A DNA stretch of 64,000 nt from Prorocentrum cordatum (taxonomy: Eukaryota > Sar > Dinophyceae > Prorocentrales > Prorocentraceae): the NCBI GenBank assembly GCA_963575745.1, contig CAUYUJ010015700.1:151808-215807 (forward strand), written 5' to 3'. The translations under genes and the position numbers were made by a program. Of the stretch, positions 30,401 to 42,370 are shown piece after piece (position 1 is the stretch's first letter; each line of letters starts with the position of its first letter). A model generated the notes under the pieces. That model made no database searches. It saw nothing but the letters and a program-made list of their open reading frames with translations, and was not told the DNA's origin.

Positions 30401-30860
30401 TCTGGGTAGATATAGCGTTCCTGGGCGCTCTCGCGCGCTACCAGGGGGACCCCGCGTGACTTCAAAGGGCCAAGAGCGCATTGCTCGGGACATGCATAGC
30501 CAGCGTGGTTCCAGATGGCCCCGGTGACTGTCCGGGAGCCCTATCGGGCCCCTCTTGGGCCGCTGTGACAACCCTGAATGGCTGCCCAAGAGGCCGCGAT
30601 CGTCAAAATGACATGGTTTCCGCACGCGTTTCGCATTGCCGCGCCTTCGGTTTCCGAAGAATCCAAGACGGCCCCGGAGACGCCCAAGGCTGCCCCAAAG
30701 CTGCCCGAGAGCCTCCAAGAGGAGTCCAAAACCCCCGAGACGGCCCCAAGAGGGGCCCAATATGGAAAACACGAACTGACACGTTGAGCCCCCCGCCCCA
30801 AGATGGCCCAAAGATCCCCGAAGCCCCCGAGAAGCCCCCAACAGGAGATCATTTTTTTAT
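30401..30860. other. CCAAGAG/CCCGAG-type degenerate repeat stretch
   Basis: No gene recognised. From about 30640 it has repeated blocks of the form GCCCCAAGAG, GCCCGAGAGCC and CCAAGGCTGCC, with similar wording to 16.93-17.09 kb and 31.55-31.75 kb. The left foldback element follows. Confidence 0.45.
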
Positions 30861-30867
30861 TCCGGCC

Positions 30868-31184
30868 GGTAACGCTCGTTACCCGGGGGGGGGGGGGGGT
30901 CGTGCCCCCCGGGTAACGGTAACGCTTGGGCTGGGCGGGGTATGGCGAAGCAGGAGCGCTCTGCGATCGCCATAGTATGCGCGCGAGCAGCACCCTCTGC
31001 CTGAGAGCACCACAGTGGCTTGCGATTCGAGTACAAGCGCAAAGCCCGCCGCGTGGTCCCGGCACCACGCCCGCGCCCGCGCGCGCGACGACGATGATCG
31101 ACGAGCGACGAGCGACGAGGTCGACGACGACGACGACGACGTTTGCCGCCTGTTTCGGCCTCCGGAGGCCGTTTTCGGGCGCCG

Positions 31185-31257
<73 letters not shown>

Positions 31258-31472
31258 TTCGAGTACAAGCGCAAAGCCCGCAAGCACCAGCATCGCGCAT
31301 GCGAGCGCCGCAATGGCCTGCGAGCGCCCACAGTGCGCCTGCGACCACCACACCACAGTGCGCATGCCTTCGGGCACCAGCATGTTGGAGGGGAAGACCG
31401 AGACCCCCCCCGCGCACGAGCGTTACCGTTACGGGGGGGGGGGGGGGAGAGGCCCGGGTAACGAGCGTTACC
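30868..31472. mobile_element. Foldback-like element A (605 bp, hairpin and G-run ends)
   Basis: The left end is a short hairpin, GGTAACG-CT-CGTTACC (30868-30883), then a G run (30885-30899), then TAACGGTAACGCT (30914-30926). The right end is the inverted counterpart: AGCGTTACCGTTA (31419-31431), a G run (31434-31447), then GGTAACG-AG-CGTTACC (31457-31472). The inside is non-coding, with a GAC microsatellite (31119-31140 and 31188-31256) and a 27-bp direct repeat (starting CGATTCGAGTACAAGCGC at 31023 and 31255). The layout matches that of 37389-39067, suggesting one family of non-autonomous elements. No transposase is encoded. Confidence 0.6.
31119..31256. repeat. GAC/CGA microsatellite blocks
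   Basis: Two CGA-triplet blocks, 31119-31140 and about 23 triplets at 31188-31256, separated by a palindrome-like CCTCCGGAGG segment. Poly-Asp, poly-Arg, poly-Thr and poly-Ser frames through it are artefacts. Confidence 0.95.
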
Positions 31473-31478
31473 CCCCAG

Positions 31479-31483
<5 letters not shown>

Positions 31484-31534
<51 letters not shown>
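31484..31534. repeat. Poly(A) run of 51
   Basis: 51 consecutive A, starting 11 bases after the right hairpin of foldback-like element A. It could be a microsatellite or the trace of a retroposed tail. Assembly length is uncertain for such a run. Confidence 0.95.
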
Positions 31535-31537
<3 letters not shown>

Positions 31538-31539
31538 CA

Positions 31540-32330
31540 GCCCCCAAAGGGCCGTCGAGAGGCCGCGCGAAGCCAAGCCGGGCCCCAAGAGGCCCCTCCA
31601 GACGCTTCAAAGCACCCCCCAAAACCGTCTCCAAGAGGCATCCGAACCGGCATCCCAAGAGATTCTCATAAGCATCCAGAAGCATCCCAAAGGCATCCCA
31701 GAGACTCCGGAGGGCATGTCCCCCCGCGGCGCGGCGTGCAGGGTCGCCCCGACCCCCCGCCCACTCGGCCCGCACATATGCGCAGACACGGGAGCCAACC
31801 CCAAAAACAATTACACGGCTCAGCTCTGGTTGCCGAGGGGCAAGAGACCGAAACAACCCGACGAACCCCATCCTTACCAGATCTAAAGCCAGCTCACACC
31901 ACAAACATCTCCCACTCCTCGACAGTCCTGTCGCACCGACATCAGGTTGGCAAAGCAAAGCAATGTGGGATCGATGCCGACGAAGTCGCACCTGTCCGTC
32001 TTCAAAATATCACCCCCGCCATCCTTCTTCTCGGCGCCGGGGGCGATTCCATTCAGAGCTGGTCAGCCAGCTCCACCGAGATTGGTTTCGCTGGCGGTAG
32101 TCATAAGTGTCGTTGCCTTTCCACCGCTCCAGCTGCTGCACTTGCCCTTGTTCTTGCCCTTGTCAACCGGCCTCGCCTTAGGCGTCGGTGGCGGCGGTGG
32201 CACGGGCAAGGAGGCAGAGGCAGCTCTCTGTGCTTCATGAGCATGATCATCAGAGACTGGGTTTCCCGCGGGCACATCTGCTTATCTGACCCAAGCTCGT
32301 CGACAGGGGGGCCATTCTTCTCCCCGCGAA
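31540..32330. other. Degenerate repeat and unassigned sequence
   Basis: 31550-31720 again shows CCAAGAGGC/CATCCCAAGAG wording. 31720-32330 contains minus-strand protein-like fragments (for example CPRETQSLMIMLMKHRE at about 32280-32230) that may be retroelement remains, but no family is recognisable. Confidence 0.35.
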
Positions 32331-32336
32331 TCATCT

Positions 32337-33113
32337 TCATGCCCCCCCCCCCCGCCCCACGAATTCATCGTTAGACTCGTTCACGGCGAACCCAAACCAT
32401 GTCCTGTCGCTTCCCGCTATCAGCAGATGGCGGTCCACATGAACCCAATATCCCTGGATGTTGCCGTTGTCGCCCTCGTCAGCATGATCCAGCGAAGGGC
32501 CCCAGCCGCCGTCGCGCGCGCGGCCGCCTACATCATCGACGGGCTCATCGGCCAACGCAAGCGACCGATTCCGTTCGCTCCACTCAGTAGGAGCTCTACG
32601 CGCCCTCTGATCACGGTCAGGGTCGCTGCCCGACGCGGCTGAGCCGGTGGACACGGGGTCGCACGGTGCTGGTCTAGAGGCACGCCCATCAGTCCAGCGA
32701 GTCAGGGCCCCCTCGGTGGCATCCGTTGGATGCCTCGGAGGCGTCTGGACATCTCGCGCGCTTCTCCACCCCGAAGCGGCAGAGCCAGCCGGGGCGTCAG
32801 CACCCGTGCGCGGGGCCACTGGGCCCTTAGTGTGCTGGACGGCAGCCCCCGATGCGATTGGGTCGTCAGGAACCGCCGGGGCAGGGTCGGCCGCGCCGAC
32901 CTCCTCGGTGAGGTCCATTAGGTATCTAGTGAGTCCAATGGCAGTGTCCGAGACAAAATGCCCATACCGGCCAATAGTCAATCGAGCTCTCGTAATGGGG
33001 ACGATTTGAATAGATGCGCCCATGAACTCTGTAGCAGATTCAATGTCAACACAGCAAAGTCGGACGGCACCACGAACTTCGTTACCCAAACCTTCGGTCC
33101 ACGTCTGCAGCAA
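32337..33113 (-). pseudogene. Unrecognised 258-codon frame, probably retroelement remnant
   Basis: Open on the minus strand. It contains FGFAVNESNDEFVG near its C-terminal end, an Ala/Ser/Pro/Arg-rich middle, and EFMGASIQIVPITRARLTIG near the start. It follows (in minus-strand sense) a weak copia-integrase-like segment and may be the linker between integrase and RT, but no RT is seen. No function assigned. Confidence 0.35.
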
Positions 33114-33404
33114 GTCTGACGATTTAATCGCTGACCTGATACGGCTGTCCAGCGCAAAAGGCGTCAGTCAACCTGGGACGCGGGGGTAATGCCCGTAGCT
33201 CGCTGTACTTCGCGACCCGGAAAAGCAACGCGAAGTCCTTCTACCATGAACAAGAGTACCACTTCACGAACAGCCAACAGGATTCGCCCCCATCGCCGAC
33301 GCGCGGGGACTCTACCCCGGGGTTCACCCCGTACTTTGTTAACGAGTTCAGTCAGTCCTGGCGGCATATCGCGAATCACATCCTCCCCAGTCGCACTGCA
33401 GCGC

Positions 33405-34251
33405 CTAGTGTGGACAAGCACTCGAAGATGAATTGAACGGCAACATTGGTAGCGTCACGTCGATCGGTAACGACATGCGCCTTTCCGTCGCCCCGCTCAA
33501 ACTGTAAATCCGCATTCGTATCCTGACTGGGTTGCATGACGGATTCCGCATCGCTTCAGGCAAACGCCCCGCAAGAGAAACTAGATCAAGCCAAAAGGGC
33601 AGCGGCAATCCAGCGGCTTCCAGCCGCGGGCACAATGCCCTCGGGCAGAACGCCTCTCGATGTTTCTGCAAGCTGGTCACGAGCCGAAATTACGCCTACC
33701 TGCCGGCCGGGCAGGGCACAAAGCGATGCAAATGCTTGATAGCCAACGGCATTTGGGATAGGCGCATCGACGCACCCCAGCCGTTCGGTGAGCGTATCTA
33801 CTGCTGGAACGCATGCACCCCATTTCTGGCCGACCCAACCTTCTGGCGGTTCCAATTGCTTAGCATCTGCATGGGTCCAATCGAAAACGGCGAGAGCGGG
33901 ACATCAGAATGGACGGGCATACTGATCAACATCAGATGACCATACTAACGGCCACCACATTGCCGAAGTTGGAGGGGCATCGTTATCCGATTTTGCCTTG
34001 TGTACAAGCCAACTCACGAAGCGAAGCTTCAACGGCTCGAGGGACTGGAAGAAGGGTTCGCGACGCGCTGGCGGCTGAGCCGCAGCGCTATCAGGGGCCC
34101 AAGTTGGAACGGTTCCTTGCTGCTGGTTGGAAAAGGTCGGACCTCCCTTTGCGAATTTGGGACGAGCTCCCTCTTTGTTAACAACTAATTTGCACTGAGC
34201 GTGTTCGGTTGTATTCGAATTGTCCAACGCGTCAACGGAGCTCCTTTTCAT
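33405..34251 (-). pseudogene. Weak copia integrase-like remnant
   Basis: Minus-strand stretches in shifting frames recall the C-terminal half of a copia integrase core. CPRLEAAGLPLPFWLDL (about 33640-33580) resembles the LL-AGLP--FW motif, and DAPIPNAVG (about 33770) resembles the upstream Asn region. An AQPPARREPF stretch with FVSWLVHKAK lies at about 34100. Heavily frame-disrupted. The call rests on one motif and could be wrong. Confidence 0.35.
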
Positions 34252-34905
34252 GTTCCTCCATATTCTTCCAATCGCAAGCGATTCGGGTTCCTTTCTCGGA
34301 GCATCTCATAGATGGTCAGCCCCAAGCTTGCCCTTGCATCATCAAGGGCGTTTGCCGGAACCCGAAAGATAGCTCTTCTGAGCGTCGCATTGATCCTGAA
34401 CTCTCGTCAGACAATAAAGACAATAACCAAGCCGTCTCGCAAGGAAAAGTAGTTCTTGCAGATGCATCTCCGTCATCGGTCCACAGTTTCGCCCGCGTGA
34501 GACGGAGCTCTTCTGCGTTGAACTGACAGCGGGTAGCAGCGGGCCGCATCTCCTCATCGGAAACGCCCGCGCTCTGATTGAATCAGGCGCAAACGTAACC
34601 TCGTGGGCGGTCCACTCTCGGGAGAAAACTAATCCAATGTCCAAACCACCTGAGGCGTTGGATTCCGGGTAACATTTAATCTCACAATTCGGGCTACATT
34701 AATAAATCTGGCCCCTGCCGTCATCACAAGCGCACCATCACGGCGCATTCGGCACCTGAGACGCCCCGTTACACGCCCATTGAAAACAACGACGCATTGC
34801 CAATTAGAATTGCGAACACTCGCAATGTCCCAGAACATTGGCGCGACGCGAACGGCCGCGCCCCTAAGCTTGGAAGCCCCCGCCCCCTCGGGGCGGAGGC
34901 CGGCC

Positions 34906-35523
34906 TCAAATGGGCCCATCCCTCCGCTGGCGAAGCCAGGGAGGGATGCGCTCACTCTGCTCTTCCGGGAAATCACGCCTTGTCGGAATTAGACGGAGAA
35001 GTCGGCAATCAGGTCCTTTGAGCAGCCCATCGCTGTTACCAGGGAATTGAATGGCCCCCATTCCTGCCATCGAATCCTTACTGGCATCGATGCGTCTCAC
35101 ATGCAAGAGCGACACACTGCATTTCGCCATGCCAAACTCACACGGGGCATACACGCGCTCTATATTGTGAACAGACATGAGAACATGAGTGCCCCTGGCG
35201 CACGCGACAGAAAACTGGAATTGGCCTGCATCTACGCTTCCCCTTTCGATGGAAACGATCTCGCCCTCGTCGTCCTCGCCAGCGACTGAGTCGTGAGAGG
35301 TAGGTGGGTTAAGATACCCTTCCCAATGACCCTTCAACTTCGGGTCTCCTAAGACGTCGAAGTCTCCGGCCTTGATTCCAAGGATCTCGACCGTCCCGGG
35401 CGGCAGCGCGGTTAAACCGTGCACCGCGAGGGCAGTCGCAGCATGCGTTATGTCATCTGTTCCCATATTGGCGACTAGGTCACCGAAGTATACCCGTCCT
35501 CTGGACGACCGAGCGCAATCCAC
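34906..35523 (-). pseudogene. Unrecognised 205-codon frame
   Basis: Minus-strand frame with ordinary amino-acid composition, unlike the repeat-derived frames nearby: GRVYFGDLVANMGTDDITHA, ALPPGTVEILGIKAGDFDVL, KGHWEGYLNPPTSHDS. It may be part of the decayed retroelement running on this strand from 37 to 32 kb. No known domain seen. Confidence 0.35.
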
Positions 35524-35583
35524 ACAGCACCTTGCAAAGTTGGTCGCATGTTGCCCGACGCCAGTTGCAGCGGCACTGGTTGA

Positions 35584-36554
35584 CTACACTGCCTCCAAAA
35601 TTCGCCGCCCCCCAGGGCGAGTGGATTCTCTGCGCCCCCCCCCCCCCCCCCCCTGCGTTGCTCTCTGATTCCTCGGCCAAGCCGGGGGCGTCAGTGGGCT
35701 CAACGAGTGGGGAAAGTGCAACGTAGGTCGTCCGGGGTAGACTGTCCGGCCAATCATCAGAATCGCATTCCGCTCGGGGCATTGTGAGAACTCTTCTTTC
35801 GGAAGCTCTCCCAGCAACGTAAACGCGGGATCATGGACCAAGTCAGCGTTTCCTCGAATAGCGTTGCACGTACGTCCGCGAATCGCTGCGACGCGGGGCG
35901 GCGCGGGGCCGGCCCTGTGAGCTTCGACAATACGCTTTCGAAGCTCGCCAGATGCATTCTGACGCATAGTCTCACGCTCGGCACCCCCGAGATACAGATC
36001 CCCCCTGTGCTGGACAATTTTGCATGATTAACGCTTCTCGCCCTTCGCGGGAGGCCCCGCCCCTTCGGGCGAAGCTGTTTATACTCAGGGGATGGCGGAA
36101 CACCTGCACGTAAAAACAACTTGAGCGGTCCCGCCCCAGCCACCGCGCCCTCCTCAAATTGGGAAGTCAGGTGGAACCTGTATCCCGTGTAAGGGATTTT
36201 CAACTGTGCGTTGACAGCCGACGTCTGAATCACAAGACTGGGCTCTTCTTCTTCGCCTTCTGGGCCGCCTATTGCGTCGTCTCCAGCACCGGTTAAACCG
36301 GGCTGAACCACGGGTGCAGCAGCCCTCAGCATGTCGCGGACTGCCAGGCTGCCCGTCCTGATCATCAGGCGGCGTCGCAGGTTCCGTTCCCCCCCCTTGG
36401 GCCCTGGGCCCAGGCCCAGCGCATCCTTTGGCGGAGGCAAGGGAATCGCTACCGAGGTTCCGGCCGATGCGGCCCCCGTCGGGATCGGCGGGTCAGGTGG
36501 CCTCAGGGAATGTCTCCACGGCTCCTGAATATCTTGCGGGGGGCCCTTCGCCAT
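35584..36554 (-). pseudogene. Unrecognised minus-strand frames, gag-like composition
   Basis: One frame (36554-35757) reads a Pro-rich start (PPDPPIPTGAASAG), then RRLMIRTGSLAVRDMLRAAA and an acidic patch GGPEGEEEEPSL, then KIPYTGYRFHLTSQFEE. A shifted frame (35967-35584) gives NAIRGNADLVHDPAFTLLG and RNAILMIGRTVYPGRPTLHF. Composition fits a disordered retroelement gag, but there is no diagnostic motif. A run of 16 C lies at 35637-35652. Confidence 0.3.
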
Positions 36555-36725
36555 GGCCCCCCTTGGTTGCGCCGATGGCTTCGGAGGAGTTGGTGGCCCA
36601 GGAGGCGGGGGAGGCTTCTTCGGTAATTACTCGCCGTGGTGGAGCCTGGCCCTCGACTGATGGAACCATCGGGGCCCGGCCCGTAGCGCGCCCACCACCG
36701 CTCGATCGGGCTGCCCATGGAGCCC

Positions 36726-36885
36726 TTGGATCCGCTGGAGGCGGCGGCGGCTTCGCCGGCCTCAAATCCGCCGGAGGCGGCGGCGTCTTCATGGTGCACG
36801 GGCCTCGAATCTGCCGAAGGCGGTGGCGGCTTCGCAAGCCCTGAATCCGCTTGAGGCGGAGGCGGCTTCGCGGGTCCAGTCTGAA
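36726..36885. repeat. Short GC-rich repeat encoding a Pro-rich segment (minus)
   Basis: Four variants of GGCGG(C/A)GGCGGCTTCGC with CAAATCCGC or GAATCCGC blocks, spaced 48-63 bp. On the minus strand they encode PPPPPADPRA-like peptides inside the gag-like sequence. Confidence 0.6.
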
Positions 36886-36943
36886 ACTGGGCCCCAGCAC
36901 CACCCGGTAGAACAGGTGATAGCTGGGCCCCGGCAGCAGGGGG

Positions 36944-37388
36944 CTAACCCGAAGCAGGTCCGCCCGCCGGCTGAGCCGGTGGCTTGGCCTTTGCCGCAAT
37001 GGCTTCGCCTCCTACGACCCGAATAGGCGCCGTCCAGCAGGGGGGCACAGAAGCAATCTGGCATCCTTTGCCTCTCAAATATTTCCAGATGTCCTCTATC
37101 GAAGGTTGAAAATCAAGGTATGATGCGGAATTGTCTTGCCAACCCATGGGTTGAAGGCCCAGGATCCACTCACGCTGCGCCGCTCTGACTCTCTGTCTCT
37201 CTGGTACTGTCGGCGTCTCTGGCCCCTTCAACTCCGAAATCTCTGGCAATGGCTTCGCCATCTCGGAGAAAATGTCGCACCAACGTCCAAGCACCCCCCT
37301 TCACATGAGGCGAGGCCGGGGTCCACTGGTAGATGCGCATCTCGGACAAAACGATCTCGGCTGGAGCCCGTTCGCTTTTTCGGGCCGG
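36944..37388 (-). pseudogene. Gag-like fragment next to foldback-like element B
   Basis: Minus-strand frame: WCDIFSEMAKPLPEISELKG, then LQPMGWQDNSASYLDFQPS and DIWKYLRGKGCQIAS. It ends in an Ala/Pro-rich tail. The foldback-like element begins at 37389, and protein-like sequence resumes on the same strand beyond it at 39070. The foldback element may therefore have inserted into this coding region. Confidence 0.35.
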
Positions 37389-37464
37389 TCACGGGCGTGA
37401 TGGGGGGGGGGGGGGGCGCCCCGCCGATCACGTCACGGCGGGGGTGCGCCTGGGGTGCCGCAAC

Positions 37465-38240
<776 letters not shown>

Positions 38241-38329
38241 TACTTATAATAGTAATAACATGTAATAACAATCTTTCCTTTACAGTCCCCAGGGAGGCCC
38301 CAGGTGGGGCCCAGGGCGCCTGGAGGCCA

Positions 38330-38462
38330 CAAAATCCACGAATCGATACCGGATACAAATAAACTTCTATCGTTCCTTTCCGAGCCCCCGGAGGGCCCAA
38401 GGGCGCCCTGAGGTCAGAAACTCAATGAATCGATACCGGGTACAAATAAACTATCATCGTTG
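38330..38462. repeat. Tandem pair of about 87 bp
   Basis: AATCGATACCGGATACAAAT (from 38340) recurs as AATCGATACCGGGTACAAAT (from 38427). Each is followed by AAACT..TATCGTT and preceded by a GCGCC(T/C)TGAGG-like block. Confidence 0.75.
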
Positions 38463-38464
38463 CG

Positions 38465-38780
38465 TTCCAGGCTCCCCTTCCTCGTCCTCCTCGTCCTCCT
38501 CGTCGTCGTCGTCGTCCTGCTCCTCCTCCTCCTCCTCCTCCTCCTCCTCCTCCTCCTCCTCCTAGACCCAGGCGGGAGCGGAATGGGTGTGCCGAAAGCA
38601 CCGCCTCGCGTATACTGTACAAAAACGAAGAGTAAGAGGAGGGGAGGAGGAGGAGGAGGAGGAGGAGGAGGAGGAGGAGGACGGACGAAAGGGAGGAAAG
38701 GGGGGGGAACGAGGAGGAGGAGGAGGAGGCCATCAGAAATGCCGGACGAAGAGGAGGAGGGAGAGGAGGAGGAGGAGCCC
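38465..38780. repeat. Opposed TCC and GGA tracts
   Basis: A CTC/TCC tract (38465-38562) is followed by GGA tracts (38637-38682 and 38710-38775). The two are complementary and could form a large stem enclosing about 75 bases. Confidence 0.9.
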
Positions 38781-39067
38781 CAGTGCTTGTATACACCACA
38801 GCGCTGGCAGCTACGAGCGCCGCGCTACGACCGACGCACCATTGCCTCTCAGAAACAGAACAAAACTGCGTCCCTGAGAGCACCACGCGGCACGCACGCA
38901 ACCGCTTCCCTTCGCAAATACCACAACGTCCCTGAGAGCACAACAATGTGCCTCTGAACACCACAGTAGCCTGAGAGCGCCACAGGACGCCCGCGGTCGC
39001 CACCGGACGACCGCCGTGACGTGAGAAGGGGGGGGGGGGGGGGCCGGGCCCGATCACGCTCGTGATC

Positions 39068-40672
39068 GCCGGGAGGTTTTCCGAACGGGCTCCTGGCTCC
39101 TTCGCGCACTTTCGAGTCGGGCCGTTGCTGGCCGTGGCGCCTTCCCGGTTGCTCCAAAACACGATTTCGACGGTGTTCCAATAACCGTCGGCAAATGTCT
39201 CTTCCGCCATCGTGTATTTCGTGTGGACGGAGGGGTTGTCCTCCTCATATGGGAACGAATATGCCCCAACATTGCCCTGCTTCACGGTTCCACCGTACTT
39301 GGGTTCCGATGCGAGGAGTTGGTACCCTTCTAGCAGGAGCATGGCGTGGAGCATTCCCGCCGAGGTTCCATGAGACTGCCTTTGCCAGCCACTTCCAGAA
39401 ATCAGCTCCTCCATCTTCTCGTCGTCTACCCTGAGAGGAGGTGTGAGCTGTGCGCAGCAATCTTTCTTTGTCTTCTCATGGAGTGCCGCCTTCTCCCACA
39501 TGGCGTGGTCGGCATTTGATCTGGGTTCTCCTGACACCGAGCGATCACGTCTCGCAGCGAAGAACTTTGCCCAATTCGGGATCCGGTATTCAGCAAAAGG
39601 AGTCGGTCCACGGGTAGACCACTGGAGCAGTTGTTCCGCCAGCCATGTTGCTCTGAACTGACATATTCAGCCGATCGTAAGCAGAGCTATGCACGATTGC
39701 ACCGGCATGGCTCTGCATTTGTTGCACAATGTCGCTGCAACCACGCCCCATCAATTTCTTCGCCCCCAAAGGCTTTAGAAACGCGGTTCTTTCCTCGCCC
39801 CCCGTAGAAATTTCCGCGGCATGGCGCGATAGCTTGACGGGCTATACGCACACCATGATCCCCCACAGGGGGCGCGTTCTCCCCGTCCTTGATCGGCACG
39901 GGGATTTCTCCTCCTGTTTCGTTATCAGGACATCTCTCCCTCATCTCCCGATCGCAACGCTCTGACGGGGTCTCGGCAGCTGGCACCCCCGCGGGTTCGA
40001 CAGATCGCGCGCGACTCCTTGCTGGACTCGCGGCTGTGCCGGAGCCAGCGGCGGCCGCGGCGCAAACTGGACCCTGCCCGGCTGCGCTGGCAGAGCCAGC
40101 GACTGATCCGACCACTTCCACTTCAGGCGTTGGTTGCTCGGCCGAGCCGACAACATGCTGAGCTGTCGCGGCGCCCCCTGCAGCCTGTCCGGCTATGCTG
40201 GCAGGAGATTGGAATGACGGTAGTGCGCTTTCGATATGTCTAACTGCTTCTTGCATGCGCTGATGGATTATGATATTGTGTCTGGGCTGCCTGAAGGTTT
40301 GCCCTTTATCCCAGGAATGAAGGGTTCGCTGCGTTCGTGGCAGAAATGAAACTCCCCCCATTGAACATAGTTATCATATCCTTCTCCCGTCGATTGGAAA
40401 TCGCACCACTCCTTGGACATCAGAGAGCGCCGCGCCCCGCCATTCGAACCCTCTGAGACGGCCGGAAACTGAGTCGCGTCGATGCGGTCGGAAGAGGGAG
40501 CGCGCCGAGAATCGGTTGCGGTGTACCCGAACCCGTCGGGCACCATTGAGTCCAATATGGTACTATCTCGTCGTATGTCGCTTCCACTTGCGCGCGTCGA
40601 TCTGCTCGGGCCAGGCCAGCATAACCAGCTCCCTGAATGGCTGCGCCGCCAGAGGGCTGGCAAAAGAACCAT
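39068..40672 (-). pseudogene. Protein-like minus-strand frames, family unknown
   Basis: Frame 39537-39070 reads MWEKAALHEKTKKDCCAQLT, GSGWQRQSHGTSAGMLHAML, LASEPKYGGTVKQGNVGAYS and AEETFADGYWNTVEIVFWSN, a normal protein composition. It breaks off at the foldback hairpin. Frame 40361-39687 has an Ala-rich linker and EIDGAWLQRHCATNAE. Frame 40672-40268 contains MSKEWCDFQSTGEGYDNYVQ and FCHERSEPFIPG. These are probably pieces of one retroelement gag/pol on the minus strand. No diagnostic motif found. Confidence 0.35.
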
Positions 40673-41140
40673 GCTGCAAGCTTGGCAGCATTCAGCATAT
40701 GGCCCTCAAACACGTCAGCAACCGTTGCGTCCGCTGGCTGGATCCCCTTCTCTATATTGTACGTCTCGTGCTTGGCGAGGAAATGATACGCATCGCTCGG
40801 TGGATGCTTGAACTTCCAGAATCACGATTATTGACTGAACTCCTCCAATTGCTTTGTAGCTCTCAATGCGTTGATTCATCCTTGCTCGCGCGAGCGTAGC
40901 AACATCGCCCCAGAGCTTATACCAACCTGGAAAATTCCACTCGAGGAACGCCAACATCTCTGGTCTCCGCCAACGTAGAATATCGGGATAGCCCCTGATT
41001 TGGAACGACCCACCGACTCATCAATCATTCTCTCGGCGACCTCGAAGAAAGAAGCAAGCGCCATGATCAATCTCGCAGGACCGCGACGCTCCTCACCTGC
41101 ATCGACTAAGCCGATCAAGTCGCACTGGTTCCCGTCCGAA
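40673..41140. other. Low-information stretch before the minisatellite
   Basis: Contains one short minus-strand protein-like frame (40957-40715: FLEWNFPGWYKLWGDVATLA) and nothing else recognisable. Confidence 0.3.
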
Positions 41141-41149
41141 ATATCATGG

Positions 41150-42370
41150 GAGCCTCCTGGGGATCTCCTGGGAATATCCTGCGGACCCCTGGGGCCTGTC
41201 CTGGGCGCCCTGCGGCCCCCCGAAGCTCTCCGGGGCCTCCTGGGGCCCCCAGGGCCCCAGGGGGGATATGTAACATGTGGTCTTCTGGGCCCCCAGGCTG
41301 GACCACCTCTTGCGCGGCATCTGAGAGCTCAGAGTTGCGAGAATGTCTTGTGCGAAACGGGCCGGACCACCTTGCGCACGGCATCTCAGAGCGCAGAGTC
41401 GCGAGGATGTCTCAGGCGAGATTGGCCGGACCACCTCGCGCAGGGCATCTCGGAGCCCAGAGTTGCGAGGATGTCTCCAGCGCAACGGGCTGGACCACCT
41501 CGCGCGCGGCATTTCAAGCTCTCCGGGGCCTCCTGGGGCCCCCAGGGCCCCAGGGGGGATATGTAACATGTGGCCTTCTGGGCCCCCCACGCTGGCTGAC
41601 CTCTTGCGCAGCATCTGAGAGCTCAGAAATGCGAGCATGTCTTATGCGAAACGGGCCGGACCACCTGGCGCACGGCATCTCAGAGCTCAGAGTTGCGAGG
41701 ATGTCTCAGGCGAGATTGGCCGGAACACCTCGCGCAGGGCATCTCCGAGGTTAGAGTTTCGAGGGTGTCTCAGGCGGGCTCCCAGGGCCCCAGGGAGGAT
41801 ATGTAACGCGCGGTCTTCTGGGCCCCCAGGCTGGACCAATCTGGGAGCTCAGAGTTGTGAGAATGTCTTGTGCGAAACAGGCCGGACCACCTTGCGCACG
41901 GCATCAGAGCTCAGAGTTGCGAGGATGTCTCAAGCGAGACGGGTCGGACGACCTCGCGCAAGGCATCTCAGAGCTCAGAAGTTCGAGGATGTCTCAGGCG
42001 AAACGGGCCGGACCACCTCTCGCGCGGCATCTCCGAGGTTAGAGTTTCGAGGATGTCTCAAGCGAAACGGGCCGGACCACCTCGCGCAAGGCATCTCAGA
42101 ACTCCGAATTTCGATGATGTCTGAAGCGAAACGGCCCGGACCACCTCTCGCACGGCACCTCGGGGCTCAGAGTTTCGAGGATGTCTCGAGCGAAACGGCC
42201 CGGACCACCTCTCGCGCGTTGCCCCGGGGCGCAACTTTTCGAAGATGTCTCAAGCGAAACGGCCAATTGGCCGTTCCTGAGTTGGCCAGGATTAATCCTG
42301 GCCAACTCAGAAACGAGAGTTGTGAGGATGTCTCAAGCGAAACGGCCCGGACCATCAAATGTTTGCGAGG
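41150..42370. repeat. 64-bp minisatellite with a higher-order unit
   Basis: About 15 units of about 64 bp typified by GAGGATGTCTCAGGCGA, CGGGCCGGACCACCTCGCGC and GGCATCTCAGAGCTCAGAGT. Three times the array is interrupted by the same GC-rich block (41223-41310, 41516-41600, 41770-41850: GGGGCCTCCTGGGGCCCCCA ... GGATATGTAAC). This gives a higher-order repeat of about 290 bp. Since 64 is not a multiple of three, the frames through it shift unit by unit and are unlikely to be coding. Confidence 0.9.
42277..42310. repeat. 34-bp perfect palindrome inside a minisatellite unit
   Basis: The arms CTGAGTTGGCCAGGATT and its exact complement meet without spacer. The palindrome replaces the usual unit sequence here and is preceded by a second palindrome, GGCCAATTGGCC (42261-42272). 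Confidence 0.95.

Noticed and set aside
34570-34610. Retropepsin-like ALIESGANVTSW on the plus strand
   Set aside because: Only one short match with Glu instead of the catalytic Asp, on the strand opposite to the surrounding remnants, and no flap motif.
41150-42370. CRISPR-like array or repeat protein
   Set aside because: Units are contiguous without unique spacers, are 64 bp (not a multiple of 3), and vary unit to unit; a minisatellite fits better.
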